Shown here piece after piece: positions 30,850 to 40,025 of a DNA stretch of 42,019 bases. The stretch is from the NCBI GenBank assembly GCA_023389275.1, contig JAEWEN010000119.1, positions 1-42,019 on the forward strand, written 5' to 3'. The notes beneath the pieces were generated by a model. That model saw only the letters and a list, made by a program, of their open reading frames with translations, was not told the DNA's origin and made no database searches. Position numbers and translations under genes: made by a program. This DNA is from Bacillota bacterium. GTDB lineage: Bacteria > Bacillota > Clostridia > Clostridiales > Caloramatoraceae. How positions within the stretch are numbered: the stretch's first letter is position 1; each line of letters opens with the position of its first letter.

Positions 30850-31887
30850 TTAGTCAAGCTTTTCTATATATTGCCTTCTTAGCTGTCCACATGCAGCATC
30901 AATATCACTTCCAAGCTCGCGTCTTACAGTTGCATTTATACCTCTACTTTCTAGTATTTCTTTAAAAGATGCAACTCTTTCTTTTCTTGATTTTTTATAA
31001 TCCCTTTCCTTAACCACATTTATAGGTATTAAGTTTACATGACAAAGTATTCCTTTTAAAAGGCCACATAACTCTAATGCATTTTCTTTTAAATCATTTA
31101 CTCCATCAATTAAAGAATACTCAAATGTAATTCTTCTATTAGTTTTATTAACGTAATACTTACAAGCATCCATTAATTCATCTAAGCTATATTTTCTAGC
31201 TATAGGCATAATATCACATCTTAATTTATTATTAGGAGAGTGAAGGGATATTGCAAGATTTACCTGTATATTTTCATCTGCAAATCTTTTAATCTCTGGA
31301 ACAAGTCCACAAGTAGATACTGTAATATGTCTCATTCCTATGTTAATTCCATCTTTTGAATTAACTAATTTTAAAAACTTTAATACATTATCATAATTGT
31401 CAAATGGTTCTCCTGTTCCCATTAAAACTATATTAGATATACTCTCTCCTGTATCTTTTTCTACCTTTAGTATTTGCCCAAGCATTTCTCCTGCTGTTAA
31501 ATCTCTATTTTTTCCCCCAATTGTTGATGCACAAAATGTACATCCCATTCTACAGCCTGCTTGAGTAGATATACATATAGAGTTTCCATGTTTATATCTC
31601 ATAAAAACACATTCAATTATATTTGAATCTACAAGACGCATTAAATATTTTCTAGTACCATCTTCCTTTGATTCATTAACGCCTACTATATCCATATTAC
31701 ATATATATACATCATTTTTCAACTTTTCTCGAAGTGTCTTTGAAAGGTCTGTCATTTCATCAATATCTTCAACCCCTCTATGTATCCACTTAAATATTTG
31801 CTTTCCTCTAAATGGTTTTTCTCCTATTGATTCTAAATACTGTTTTACTTCATCTAAACTTAAGTTTCTTAAATCTAATTTTTCCAC
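30850..31887 (-). CDS. rlmN: Dual-specificity RNA methyltransferase RlmN
   Basis: RlmN is a radical SAM enzyme that makes 2-methyladenosine at A2503 of 23S rRNA and in some tRNAs. The 345-aa product has the CxxxCxxC cluster motif (STQAGCRMGCTFCAST, about 113-128), GTGEPFDNYDNV, and the C-terminal catalytic cysteine in DIDAACGQL. Length is normal. It is 4 bp downstream of rsmB and 12 bp upstream of prpC, the conserved sun-rlmN-prpC-prkC series. Confidence 0.98.
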   Translation of the reverse strand: MEKLDLRNLSLDEVKQYLESIGEKPFRGKQIFKWIHRGVEDIDEMTDLSKTLREKLKNDVYICNMDIVGVNESKEDGTRKYLMRLVDSNIIECVFMRYKHGNSICISTQAGCRMGCTFCASTIGGKNRDLTAGEMLGQILKVEKDTGESISNIVLMGTGEPFDNYDNVLKFLKLVNSKDGINIGMRHITVSTCGLVPEIKRFADENIQVNLAISLHSPNNKLRCDIMPIARKYSLDELMDACKYYVNKTNRRITFEYSLIDGVNDLKENALELCGLLKGILCHVNLIPINVVKERDYKKSRKERVASFKEILESRGINATVRRELGSDIDAACGQLRRQYIEKLD

Positions 31888-31891
31888 TTTA

Positions 31892-33226
31892 TCACCTTTT
31901 TCTTATAAGTTTTGCAATAAAAAATCCATCTGTATCATTAACTCCTGGAAGAAGTTTAACATACCCTTTTTTAGAAGTTTCAATATTAAAAGGTATTATG
32001 CTTGAAATATCTACTAATTCAAAGTTTTTGTTTTCACTTAAAAATTCACTAATAATATTTTCATTTTCTTCCTTAGTTATTGTACATGTACTATAAACTA
32101 TTTCTCCATTAACCTTTACATACTTTGATGCATTATATAAAATTTGTTTTTGAATATTTGTAAGAGAGTTTACATCTTCTTGTTTTATATTCCATCTTAT
32201 TTCTGGCTTTTTTCTTATAATGCCAAGCCCTGAACAAGGTACATCTACAATAACCTTATTAGCATAATCAATATATTCTTCCTTTAAAATAGTAGAATCT
32301 ACTAGTTGTTCTTTTATTATATTAATACCAAGTCTTGTTGCTAAATCTTTTATAAGTTTTAACTTGTGCTCATGTATGTCAAAAGAATTAACTTCCCCTT
32401 TATTTTTCATAATCTCTGCTAAATATGTAGACTTACCCCCTGGAGCTGCACACATATCTATTACAACATCCCCTTCTTTAGGAGATAATGTTAAAGCTGC
32501 AAGCATTGAACTTTCATCTTGTATTGTAAAGTACCCTTCTAAAAAGTGTTTATCCTTTTCTATAAAAGATAAATTTTTAACCTTTAAAGAGTCTTTTATA
32601 GCCCCATCTTCTACTATACATCCTTTTTCTAGTAAAATGCTTTTTAGCTCTTCCTTTGTAGTTTTTAAGGTATTTACTCTTATAGTTAGCTTTGGAGCTT
32701 TATTGCTTTTTTCCATAATATTTATAGCTGTTTTTTCTCCAAAATCCTTAATAAGCTTTTCTACAAACCATTCCATTTGAGAGTATTCAACAGCAAGTTT
32801 TTGTATTTTATTTTGTATTTTTATATTATAAAATTCCTGTTTATTTCTAAGTATATTTCTTAAAAGAGCATTTACAAATGATGAATCTTTTTCATTTTTA
32901 ACCTTTGTAATATCAACATACTGATTAACAGATGCAAAGTCTGGTACTTTAGTTAAAAAATATATTTCATATATTGCAAGTCTCATACAACATAATGTCC
33001 ATAAAGGAATTTTTTTAAGTTTTGTTTTGGAAAACTTTTTTATAATATAATCTATTCTTTTTTTCCATCTAATTGTTCCATATAATATTTCTGTTGCAAA
33101 ACCTCTATCTGAAGCTTCAAGGTCATAGTTTTTAAAATAATAATTAAGCTTTAAATTTGAATATGAACCTTTACTTTCTATGTCAAATAAAGTTTTTACA
33201 GCAACAAGTCTTGCCTTATCCTCCAT
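31892..33226 (-). CDS. rsmB: 16S rRNA (cytosine(967)-C5)-methyltransferase RsmB
   Basis: RsmB (Sun) makes m5C967 in 16S rRNA. The 444-aa product has an N-terminal NusB-like domain (to about 130, with DRGFATEILYGTIRWKKRID) and a methyltransferase domain. That domain shows CAAPGGKSTYLAE, the catalytic DVPCSGLG and the second cysteine in YSTCTITKEEN. Length is normal. The ATG has GGAGG. It begins the rsmB-rlmN-prpC-prkC-rsgA-rpe-thiN series after the yugP terminator; its promoter in the AT-rich gap 33227-33320 is not clear. Confidence 0.97.
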   Translation of the reverse strand: MEDKARLVAVKTLFDIESKGSYSNLKLNYYFKNYDLEASDRGFATEILYGTIRWKKRIDYIIKKFSKTKLKKIPLWTLCCMRLAIYEIYFLTKVPDFASVNQYVDITKVKNEKDSSFVNALLRNILRNKQEFYNIKIQNKIQKLAVEYSQMEWFVEKLIKDFGEKTAINIMEKSNKAPKLTIRVNTLKTTKEELKSILLEKGCIVEDGAIKDSLKVKNLSFIEKDKHFLEGYFTIQDESSMLAALTLSPKEGDVVIDMCAAPGGKSTYLAEIMKNKGEVNSFDIHEHKLKLIKDLATRLGINIIKEQLVDSTILKEEYIDYANKVIVDVPCSGLGIIRKKPEIRWNIKQEDVNSLTNIQKQILYNASKYVKVNGEIVYSTCTITKEENENIISEFLSENKNFELVDISSIIPFNIETSKKGYVKLLPGVNDTDGFFIAKLIRKR

Positions 33227-33320
33227 AATTCCTCCATTTAAAAATAATTTAGTTTAATTTCTAATAATTATTATATATTTTATTATAACTTTTTACTATA
33301 AATATAATACCGAAAGGCTA

Positions 33321-33355
33321 AAAAGGGTAAAACTGATACCTCAGTATTACCCTTT
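33321..33355 (-). terminator. Intrinsic terminator after yugP
   Basis: AAAGGGTAA (33322-33330) pairs with TTACCCTTT (33347-33355), and an inner ACTGA (33332-33336)/TCAGT (33341-33345) stem continues it. The minus strand ends in a T run. It lies 3 bp past the yugP stop and divides the fmt-yugP unit from rsmB. Confidence 0.85.
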
Positions 33356-33358
33356 AGA

Positions 33359-34042
33359 TTAATCGTTATTTCTATTATAAATAGCTATTAGTCTAACAAG
33401 TTCTAAAATTGATGTAAGTGCTGCTGCAACATATGTAAGTGCTGCTGCATCTAACACCTTTCTAGATCCTTTTACCTCATCTCTACTTAATATTCCATTT
33501 CTCTCTAGTAAAGCAAGTGCCCTACTACTTGCATTAAATTCTACTGGGAGCGTAACTACTTGAAAAGCTACAGCAGCAGTAAAAAATATTATACCAAGTA
33601 ATATTAATTTAGACATTGTAAAAAACATACCAGCTAAAATTAAAATCCAAGAAAGATTTGAACCTATATTAGCTACTTTAAAAAGTCTATGTCTTATCAT
33701 AAGTGGTGCATATCCAGTGTTATGCTGAATAGCGTGCCCAATTTCATGTGCTGCAACGCTTATTGAAGCTAATGAGCTTCCATAATAAACATCACTTGAA
33801 AGTCTTACAACCTTTGAAATTGGATCATAATGATCAGATAGTCTACCTGGTGCTACTTCTATAGGAATAGAGTATAAACCATTACTATCTAAAAGCTTTC
33901 TAGCAACACTAAAACCTGTTTCTCTACTAACAGATTCTACTTTTAAATATTTATTAAAAGTAGATTGAACTTTTATTTGTGCATAAATAGTTAGTATTAT
34001 AGCAGGAACTATAATAATATATGTTGGATCAGGATAAAACAT
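33359..34042 (-). CDS. yugP: Membrane zinc metallopeptidase, YugP family
   Basis: A membrane-bound putative zinc protease of the YugP/DUF2268-like neutral family, function not established. The 227-aa product has an N-terminal membrane segment (about 6-22), the zinc motif HEIGH (99-103, in VAAHEIGHAIQHNTGY) and two or three further hydrophobic segments (about 125-165 and near 205). Length fits YugP. It sits between fmt and rsmB, where clostridia commonly carry it but Bacillus does not. It is 12 bp after fmt and ends in a terminator. Confidence 0.92.
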   Translation of the reverse strand: MFYPDPTYIIIVPAIILTIYAQIKVQSTFNKYLKVESVSRETGFSVARKLLDSNGLYSIPIEVAPGRLSDHYDPISKVVRLSSDVYYGSSLASISVAAHEIGHAIQHNTGYAPLMIRHRLFKVANIGSNLSWILILAGMFFTMSKLILLGIIFFTAAVAFQVVTLPVEFNASSRALALLERNGILSRDEVKGSRKVLDAAALTYVAAALTSILELVRLIAIYNRNND

Positions 34043-34054
34043 ATAAACTCACCT

Positions 34055-34984
34055 CTATTTAAATATTTCTCCACACTTTAATGCATTTCCATTTAAGAAG
34101 CTAGCTACATCTAGTTTTTTTCCCCCAACTTTTTGAAGCTCTTTAATTAGTATAGCCCCATTTTTAGCTTTTACTAATATTCCTTTTTTATCAGCTTTTA
34201 TTATTTCTCCAAATTCCCCTTTAAAGTCGCCTTTTTCATAACTTGCTGACCATATTTTTATTAAAACATCATTATAATAAGTGTAAGCTCCTGGCCAAGG
34301 TATAACTCCTCTAAAAAGATTATAAATCTCTTTAGCATCCTTTTCCCAGTTAATATGACCTAATTCTTTACTCATCATATGTGCATATGTAGATAAGCTG
34401 TCATCTTGCTTTTCACCTTTTATATTTCCACTTTCAATTTTTCCTAAAGCCTCTATTAAAAGTTCTCCTCCAATATTCATAAGCTTATCATGAAGCTCTC
34501 CTGCTGTTTCATTTTCCTCAATATTGGTTTCTCTTTTTAAAAGCATATCTCCAGTATCTAATCCTTCATCCATTTGCATAATTGTAACTCCAGATACCTT
34601 ATCACCATTAATTATACTCCAATTTATAGGAGCAGCTCCTCTAAGTGATGGTAAAAGTGAAGCATGCACATTTATGCATCCAAGCTTTGGAATCTCAAGT
34701 ATTTCTTTAGATAATATTTGTCCATAAGCAACTACAACCATTATATCTGGATTTAAAGATTTTATATATTCTATAGTTTCTCTTTCTTCTTTTATTCTTT
34801 TAGGTTGAAGAACCTTTATATTATTTTCTAAAGCTACTTCTTTAACAGGAGTAGGCTGCATTTTTTGTCCTCTACCTTTTGGTTTATCTGGTTGCGTTAT
34901 AACACATAAAACATCATGATCCTTTACAATACATTTTAAAGAATGTGCTGCAAAATCAGGTGTTCCCATAAAAACTATTTTCAT
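34055..34984 (-). CDS. fmt: Methionyl-tRNA formyltransferase
   Basis: Fmt formylates initiator Met-tRNA using 10-formyltetrahydrofolate. The 309-aa product has the start MKIVFMGTPDFAAHSL, the catalytic region NVHASLLPSLRGAAPINWSI with the conserved Asn and His, and GVTIMQMDEGLDTGDML. The C-terminal OB-like tRNA-binding domain ends the protein. It lies 8 bp downstream of def, whose product removes the same formyl group from finished proteins, the standard def-fmt pair. Confidence 0.98.
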   Translation of the reverse strand: MKIVFMGTPDFAAHSLKCIVKDHDVLCVITQPDKPKGRGQKMQPTPVKEVALENNIKVLQPKRIKEERETIEYIKSLNPDIMVVVAYGQILSKEILEIPKLGCINVHASLLPSLRGAAPINWSIINGDKVSGVTIMQMDEGLDTGDMLLKRETNIEENETAGELHDKLMNIGGELLIEALGKIESGNIKGEKQDDSLSTYAHMMSKELGHINWEKDAKEIYNLFRGVIPWPGAYTYYNDVLIKIWSASYEKGDFKGEFGEIIKADKKGILVKAKNGAILIKELQKVGGKKLDVASFLNGNALKCGEIFK

Positions 34985-34992
34985 TTTATCAC

Positions 34993-35442
34993 CTATTTTC
35001 TTACTACTTTATCTACAAATAATGTACCTTCTAAATGGTCTAATTCATGACAAATAGCTCTTGCTAAAAACCCTTCACCTGTTAAAGTTATGTTTTCTCC
35101 ATTTTCATTTTGAGCTTTTACAGTTACTACGTTTGGTCTTTCAACCTCTTCAAAAACTCCAGGTACGCTAAGACATCCTTCGTCTCCTGTTTGACTACCA
35201 GATTTTGATGTTATTTCAGGATTTATAAGTACATGAACCCCTGTTTCGTCTCCAATATCAATAACAACTATTTTTTTAAGTATTCCAATTTGAGGAGCTG
35301 CAAGACCTACTCCTTCTGCTTCATACATTGTGTCTAACATATCTTCTATAAGAATTTTAAGTTTATTATCAAAAACATCTACTGTTTTAGATTTTTTTCT
35401 TAAAACGTCCTCACCTATTTTTCTAATTTCTCTTAGTGCCAT
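34993..35442 (-). CDS. def: Peptide deformylase
   Basis: Def removes the N-formyl group from nascent proteins. The 149-aa product shows all three family motifs: GVGLAAPQIG (44-53), EGCLS (88-92, metal ligand Cys90) and HELDHLEG (132-139, ligands His132 and His136, catalytic Glu133). Length fits a type 1 enzyme. It is 12 bp after priA and 8 bp before fmt. Confidence 0.98.
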   Translation of the reverse strand: MALREIRKIGEDVLRKKSKTVDVFDNKLKILIEDMLDTMYEAEGVGLAAPQIGILKKIVVIDIGDETGVHVLINPEITSKSGSQTGDEGCLSVPGVFEEVERPNVVTVKAQNENGENITLTGEGFLARAICHELDHLEGTLFVDKVVRK

Positions 35443-35454
35443 TTAAAGTCCTCC

Positions 35455-37653
35455 TTATATTAATGTATACGGGTCTATGTCTATTATAAAGCTTATACCT
35501 TTATTTTGCATATTTTTTTGTATTAAATCAAGAACTTTATTTTTAATACTGTCTATATCACCTTTAAATATTACATGCCATCTATATTTATTTTTAACCT
35601 TTACAATATGACAAGGAGAAGGTCCTATTATAGAAATATTTCCCAAATCTTTTTTTATTATAATACTTAGTCTTTCCATTTCTTGTTTTAGCATATTTTC
35701 ATTTTCACTTGTAAAAACAACATGCATTAAACTTGAAAAAGGTGGATAGTTAAGAAGTTTTCTATTTTCAATTTCTTTATTATAAAATCCATCATAGTCA
35801 TGATTTTTAGCATGTTTTATAGAAAAATGCTCTGGATTATATGTTTGAATAATTACCTCTCCTTTTTTATCTCCTCTTCCAGCTCTTCCTGAAACCTGGG
35901 TTAAAACTTGAAAGGTTTTTTCACTAGATCTAAAGTCTGGTATATTAAGTGTTATATCAGCAGATATTACTCCAACTAATGTAACGTCTTCAAAGTCCAT
36001 TCCTTTAGATATCATTTGGGTTCCTATTAATATATCCTTATTTTTATTTTTAAACTCTTTATATAACTTTTCATGCTCACCTTTTTTCCTTGTAGTATCA
36101 ACATCCATTCTCATAATCTTTGCATCACTAAAATACTTTTGAACTTCTTTTTCTACTTTTTCTGTTCCAACTCCAAAATACTTTATATATTTACTTTTAC
36201 ATTTAGGGCAAATATTTGGTATAGTATATTCTTTATTACAATGATGGCATTTAAGTTTTCCATAGCTACTATGATATGTAAGAGTTACTGTACAATCTTC
36301 ACATTCACAAACATATCCACAGCTTCTACAAGATACAAAGGTAGAATGTCCTCTTCTATTTAAAAAAAGTATTGTTTGATTTTTTTCTTTAAGGTTATCC
36401 TTTATACCACTATAAAGTTTTCTACTAAACATAGACTTGTTTCCTAGCATAAGCTCTTCTTTCATATTAACTACTTCTACATTTGGCATAGGTATATTTT
36501 TAACTCTTTTATCTATTTTTATTAAGTTATACTCACCAATTTTTGCTTTATAATAAGATTCTATAGAAGGTGTTGCAGAACCTAGTACTAAACATCCTTT
36601 TACTTGATTTATTCTAAACTTTGCAACATCATGTGTTAAGTATCTTGGGCTACTTTCTGATTTATAAGAGTATTCATGTTCTTCATCTATTATTATAAGT
36701 TTTAAATCTTTAATAGGTGAAAATACAGCTGATCTTGCACCTACAACTACCTTATATTCTCCACTTTTTATTTTTTTATATTGATCATATTTTTCAGAAT
36801 CATTTAGTCTACTATGAATTATTGCAACAGTATCTCCAAATCTTCCTTTAAACCTCTCAACTATTTGTGGAGTTAAGGCTATTTCTGGAACTAAAACTAT
36901 AGCACCATAATCTTCTTTAATAAACATTTCTACTAAATTTAAATATACTTCTGTTTTACCACATCCGGTTACACCATGAATTAGGCTTATATTTTTTCCA
37001 TATTTAAAATTACTAATTATATCTTCTATAGCCCTGTTTTGATCATTTGTAAGTATAGGCTTTTTATAAACCTCGTATTGCTTTTCTTTTTTGCTTACTT
37101 CTTCTAAATGTACACCTAATATGTTTTTATCAACTAATGATTTTATAACAGAAGTAGATGCTCCAAAACAGTCTAGCAATTCTTTTTGTGTAAATATATT
37201 TTTATTTAAATTAATTATTTTAGATATAACCTCTACCTGTTTTTTTGCTCTTTTATTTTTTTCTATAAAATCCTTAGCTAAATTTATATCTTTAATGCTA
37301 TATGTGATTATTTGTTTAACTGTTTTTTTAGGTGGAAGCATTAATTTTAGTGCACTACTTAATGTACAAAGATATTTTTCTTTAATATAATAGGCAAGGT
37401 TTAAAAGAGACTGACTTATTACTGCTTTATCTTCTACTATTCTTATTATACTTTTAATTTTCCCACCTTTAAAATCAGTATTATCTTTAATATCTACAAC
37501 ATAGGCTTCTGTTTCACTATTATAATTTCCAAAAGGTACTATAACACTTGAACCTATATTAATAAAATTTTCTAAATCTAAAGGTATATAGTAATCAAAT
37601 TCCCTATCTACCTCTCTTGCAGAGTTAGACATTATAACAGATGCTATTTTCAA
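35455..37653 (-). CDS. priA: Primosomal protein N' (replication restart helicase PriA)
   Basis: PriA recognises stalled forks and starts primosome reassembly. The 732-aa product has an N-terminal DNA 3'-end-binding domain, Walker A HGVTGCGKTEVY, DEEH motif II (IIDEEHEYSYKSE) and a zinc region. The zinc region has eight cysteines in four pairs (CRSC, CECEDC, CHHC, CPKC). A C-terminal helicase domain with QMISKGMDFEDVTLVG and VSGRAGRG follows. Start is a TTG (37653) behind GGAGGTG. A terminator hairpin separates it from coaBC. Confidence 0.97.
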   Translation of the reverse strand: MKIASVIMSNSAREVDREFDYYIPLDLENFINIGSSVIVPFGNYNSETEAYVVDIKDNTDFKGGKIKSIIRIVEDKAVISQSLLNLAYYIKEKYLCTLSSALKLMLPPKKTVKQIITYSIKDINLAKDFIEKNKRAKKQVEVISKIINLNKNIFTQKELLDCFGASTSVIKSLVDKNILGVHLEEVSKKEKQYEVYKKPILTNDQNRAIEDIISNFKYGKNISLIHGVTGCGKTEVYLNLVEMFIKEDYGAIVLVPEIALTPQIVERFKGRFGDTVAIIHSRLNDSEKYDQYKKIKSGEYKVVVGARSAVFSPIKDLKLIIIDEEHEYSYKSESSPRYLTHDVAKFRINQVKGCLVLGSATPSIESYYKAKIGEYNLIKIDKRVKNIPMPNVEVVNMKEELMLGNKSMFSRKLYSGIKDNLKEKNQTILFLNRRGHSTFVSCRSCGYVCECEDCTVTLTYHSSYGKLKCHHCNKEYTIPNICPKCKSKYIKYFGVGTEKVEKEVQKYFSDAKIMRMDVDTTRKKGEHEKLYKEFKNKNKDILIGTQMISKGMDFEDVTLVGVISADITLNIPDFRSSEKTFQVLTQVSGRAGRGDKKGEVIIQTYNPEHFSIKHAKNHDYDGFYNKEIENRKLLNYPPFSSLMHVVFTSENENMLKQEMERLSIIIKKDLGNISIIGPSPCHIVKVKNKYRWHVIFKGDIDSIKNKVLDLIQKNMQNKGISFIIDIDPYTLI

Positions 37654-37675
37654 ATAATCACCTCCTAATATCCGT

Positions 37676-37697
37676 AAAAAAAAGCGCCTTAGCGCTT
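37676..37697 (-). terminator. Intrinsic terminator at the end of coaBC
   Basis: AAGCGC (37682-37687)/GCGCTT (37692-37697) with a 4-nt loop is followed on the minus strand by a run of eight T. The coaBC stop codon lies in the loop. With no promoter visible in the 23 bp before priA, priA probably relies on readthrough. Confidence 0.8.
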
Positions 37698-38879
37698 AAT
37701 TTTAAGTATTTCATCTAATATATTATTTGCAACTTCATATTTTGAAAGTATTTCATATTCTTTAAAACTATTATTTGTTATAATAGTTACTTTGTTATTA
37801 TCAACATCAAAACCTGAATCTTTCATAGAAACATCATTTGCAACTATCATATCTAGATTTTTATTTTTAAGTTTAAGTTTTGCATTTTCTAAAACATTAT
37901 TTGTTTCAGCTGCAAAACCTACAACAATTTTACTGCTCTTATTTTGTCCTACTTCTTTTAATATATCTTTATTTTTTTTAAAAGATATATTAATTGTTTC
38001 ATCAGACTTTTTAATTTTAATATTACTTACCTCTAAAGGTGAATAATCAGCAACTGCAGCAGATTTTATTATAATATCAGATCTGTCTATATTGTTTATA
38101 ACAGCTTTATACATTTCATCTGCACTATAAACATTTATAGTTTCAATAAATCTTGGAGGATTTATTGATGTTGGTCCTGTAACTAAAATTACATTTGCCC
38201 CTCTATCTCTAGCTGCTTTTGCTATAGAATAACCCATTTTACCTGATGATTTATTTGTAATAAATCTAACTGGGTCTATATCCTCTCTTGTAGGTCCTGC
38301 TGTGATTAAAATATTTTTCCCTTTTAAATCTTTTTTATCATTTAAAAGCATTTCAGCATATTCAACTATAACCTCTGGAGATTCCATTTTTCCTTTTCCA
38401 ACATCTCCACAAGCAAGTCTACCTGAAAGAGGTTCTACAAAATGATATCCATATTCTTTTAAAAGATTAATATTTTTTTGAACTATAGGATTTTCATACA
38501 TAAAAGTATTCATAGCAGGGGCTATAACAACAGGAGCTCTAGTTGCCATAACTGTTGTTGAAAGCATATCATCTGCTATACCATTTGCTATTTTCCCTAT
38601 AATATTAGCTGTTGCAGGTAATATTAAAAATAAATCTGCTTTTTTAGCAAGGGAAATATGCTCAATATCAAATGTGTAAGGTCTTTCAAACATATCTGTT
38701 ACAACAGGGTTTTGACTTAAACTTCTAAAGCTAAGCTCTCCTACAAACTCTGTAGCTGACTTTGTCATTATAACATGAACATCTATATTCTTTTTTTTAA
38801 GCCTACTTACAACATCTAAAGCTTTATAAACAGCAATTCCTCCAGTTACTCCTAAAACTACAGTTTTCTTTTTGTCCAT
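37689..38879 (-). CDS. coaBC: Bifunctional phosphopantothenoylcysteine decarboxylase/synthetase CoaBC (Dfp)
   Basis: CoaBC joins 4'-phosphopantothenate to cysteine (CoaB) and decarboxylates the product to 4'-phosphopantetheine (CoaC), upstream of CoaD. The 396-aa product has the N-terminal flavoprotein domain with GVTGGIAVYKALDV, HISLAKKADLFLILPATAN (active-site His) and PAMNTFMYENP, followed by the CoaB domain from about 185 with ITAGPTREDIDPVRFITN and SSGKMGYSIA. Length is normal. It is 3 bp after rpoZ. Its C-terminus is encoded within a terminator stem. Confidence 0.97.
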   Translation of the reverse strand: MDKKKTVVLGVTGGIAVYKALDVVSRLKKKNIDVHVIMTKSATEFVGELSFRSLSQNPVVTDMFERPYTFDIEHISLAKKADLFLILPATANIIGKIANGIADDMLSTTVMATRAPVVIAPAMNTFMYENPIVQKNINLLKEYGYHFVEPLSGRLACGDVGKGKMESPEVIVEYAEMLLNDKKDLKGKNILITAGPTREDIDPVRFITNKSSGKMGYSIAKAARDRGANVILVTGPTSINPPRFIETINVYSADEMYKAVINNIDRSDIIIKSAAVADYSPLEVSNIKIKKSDETINISFKKNKDILKEVGQNKSSKIVVGFAAETNNVLENAKLKLKNKNLDMIVANDVSMKDSGFDVDNNKVTIITNNSFKEYEILSKYEVANNILDEILKIKR

Positions 38880-38882
38880 TTA

Positions 38883-39101
38883 CTATTTAATTCCTTCGTA
38901 TAATGATTCAAATGTTAATTTTCCTTTATTAACTTCATTAACAGCAATAGTAACTGGTTTAGTTGATTTTATATTAACTAACGGTTCATCTCCGTCAATT
39001 ATTTCTCTAGCTCTTTTTGAAGCTATTACAACTAAAGAATATCTATCTCCTGATTTATCTAAAAGGTCTATTATTGGTGGGTTTATCATTGAGTTACTCA
39101 T
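38883..39101 (-). CDS. rpoZ: RNA polymerase subunit omega
   Basis: Omega helps assemble and stabilise RNA polymerase. The 72-aa product has the family core MINPPIIDLLDKSGDRYSLV followed by VIASKRAREI, with a short variable C-terminus. It lies 2 bp after gmk and 3 bp before coaBC, the conserved gmk-rpoZ-coaBC-priA series. In many bacteria omega is part of the ppGpp response, and Gmk is a ppGpp target; whether this applies here is not visible. Confidence 0.97.
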   Translation of the reverse strand: MSNSMINPPIIDLLDKSGDRYSLVVIASKRAREIIDGDEPLVNIKSTKPVTIAVNEVNKGKLTFESLYEGIK

Positions 39102-39103
39102 AA

Positions 39104-39712
39104 TTAGTTAACCTCCTTAAAAACTTGTATATTATTTTTCGCTCTGTGTATTTTACACTTTTCAGCTATTATTATACTTTCTATTTTTTTAACCGCTTCA
39201 TCAATAGTATCGTTTATAACAGCATAATTATACTTTTCAGCAAGCTTTATCTCACCAGTTGCTGCACCAAGTCTTTTCTTTAAAGTTTCCTCTGTTTCGC
39301 TTCCTCTACCTACTATTCTATTTTCAAGCTCTTTTAGTGAAGGTGGCATTATAAATATATATACTCCATCTTCAAATTTCTCTTTTACATTTAGAGCCCC
39401 TTGAGTATCTATTTCAAGTATAACATCATAGCCTTTGTTTAACATATCATCTACATAAGCTTTAGGTGTACCATAGTAGTTACCATACACATTTGCATAT
39501 TCTAAAAATTCATCTTTCTTTATCATGTCTTCAAACTTTTCTTTTTCTGTGAAAAAATAATTAACTCCATGAACTTCTCCATCTCTTGGAGTTCTAGTTG
39601 TACAAGAAACAGAAAGTTTTACATCCTTATTTTTATCTAAGAAAGACTTACAAATCGTTCCTTTTCCCGTACCTGATGGTCCTGACAGAACAACTAGTAT
39701 TCCTTTGCCCAT
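39104..39712 (-). CDS. gmk: Guanylate kinase
   Basis: Gmk phosphorylates GMP to GDP. The 202-aa product has P-loop GPSGTGKG (11-18), the GMP-binding SVSCTTRTPRDGEVHGVNYFF split by the family's RxxR pattern, and LEIDTQGALNVK. Length is normal. It is 24 bp downstream of remA and 2 bp upstream of rpoZ. Confidence 0.98.
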   Translation of the reverse strand: MGKGILVVLSGPSGTGKGTICKSFLDKNKDVKLSVSCTTRTPRDGEVHGVNYFFTEKEKFEDMIKKDEFLEYANVYGNYYGTPKAYVDDMLNKGYDVILEIDTQGALNVKEKFEDGVYIFIMPPSLKELENRIVGRGSETEETLKKRLGAATGEIKLAEKYNYAVINDTIDEAVKKIESIIIAEKCKIHRAKNNIQVFKEVN

Positions 39713-39736
39713 TTAACTTCACCCTATCTATATCTT

Positions 39737-40012
39737 TTATTCTTCATGATCTTCGACTTCAACCTCTGCATCTTTAACAACAAGTCTATGTGCAACTGTT
39801 TCAGGTTGAACCGCTGATAATATTATATGATCGCTATCTGTTATAATTACCGCTCTAGTTCTTCTACCGTAAGTAGCATCAATAAGCATTCCTCTATCTC
39901 TAGCTTCTTGAATTATTCTTTTTATAGGTGCTGATTCTGGACTAACTATAGAAACAATTCTATTAGCAGAAACAATGTTACCAAATCCTATATTTATTAA
40001 CTTAATAGACAT
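39737..40012 (-). CDS. remA: Extracellular matrix regulator RemA (DUF370)
   Basis: RemA is a DNA-binding regulator that activates biofilm matrix and osmoprotection genes in Bacillus; the family is also found in clostridia without those genes. The 91-aa product begins MSIKLINIGFGNIVSANRIV and has IIQEARDRGMLIDATYGRRT and VIITDSDHIILSAVQPET, nearly the Bacillus pattern, with an acidic C-terminus. It lies between yicC and gmk as in Bacillus (ylzA). Confidence 0.95.
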   Translation of the reverse strand: MSIKLINIGFGNIVSANRIVSIVSPESAPIKRIIQEARDRGMLIDATYGRRTRAVIITDSDHIILSAVQPETVAHRLVVKDAEVEVEDHEE

Positions 40013-40025
40013 TTTTCTTCTCCCC

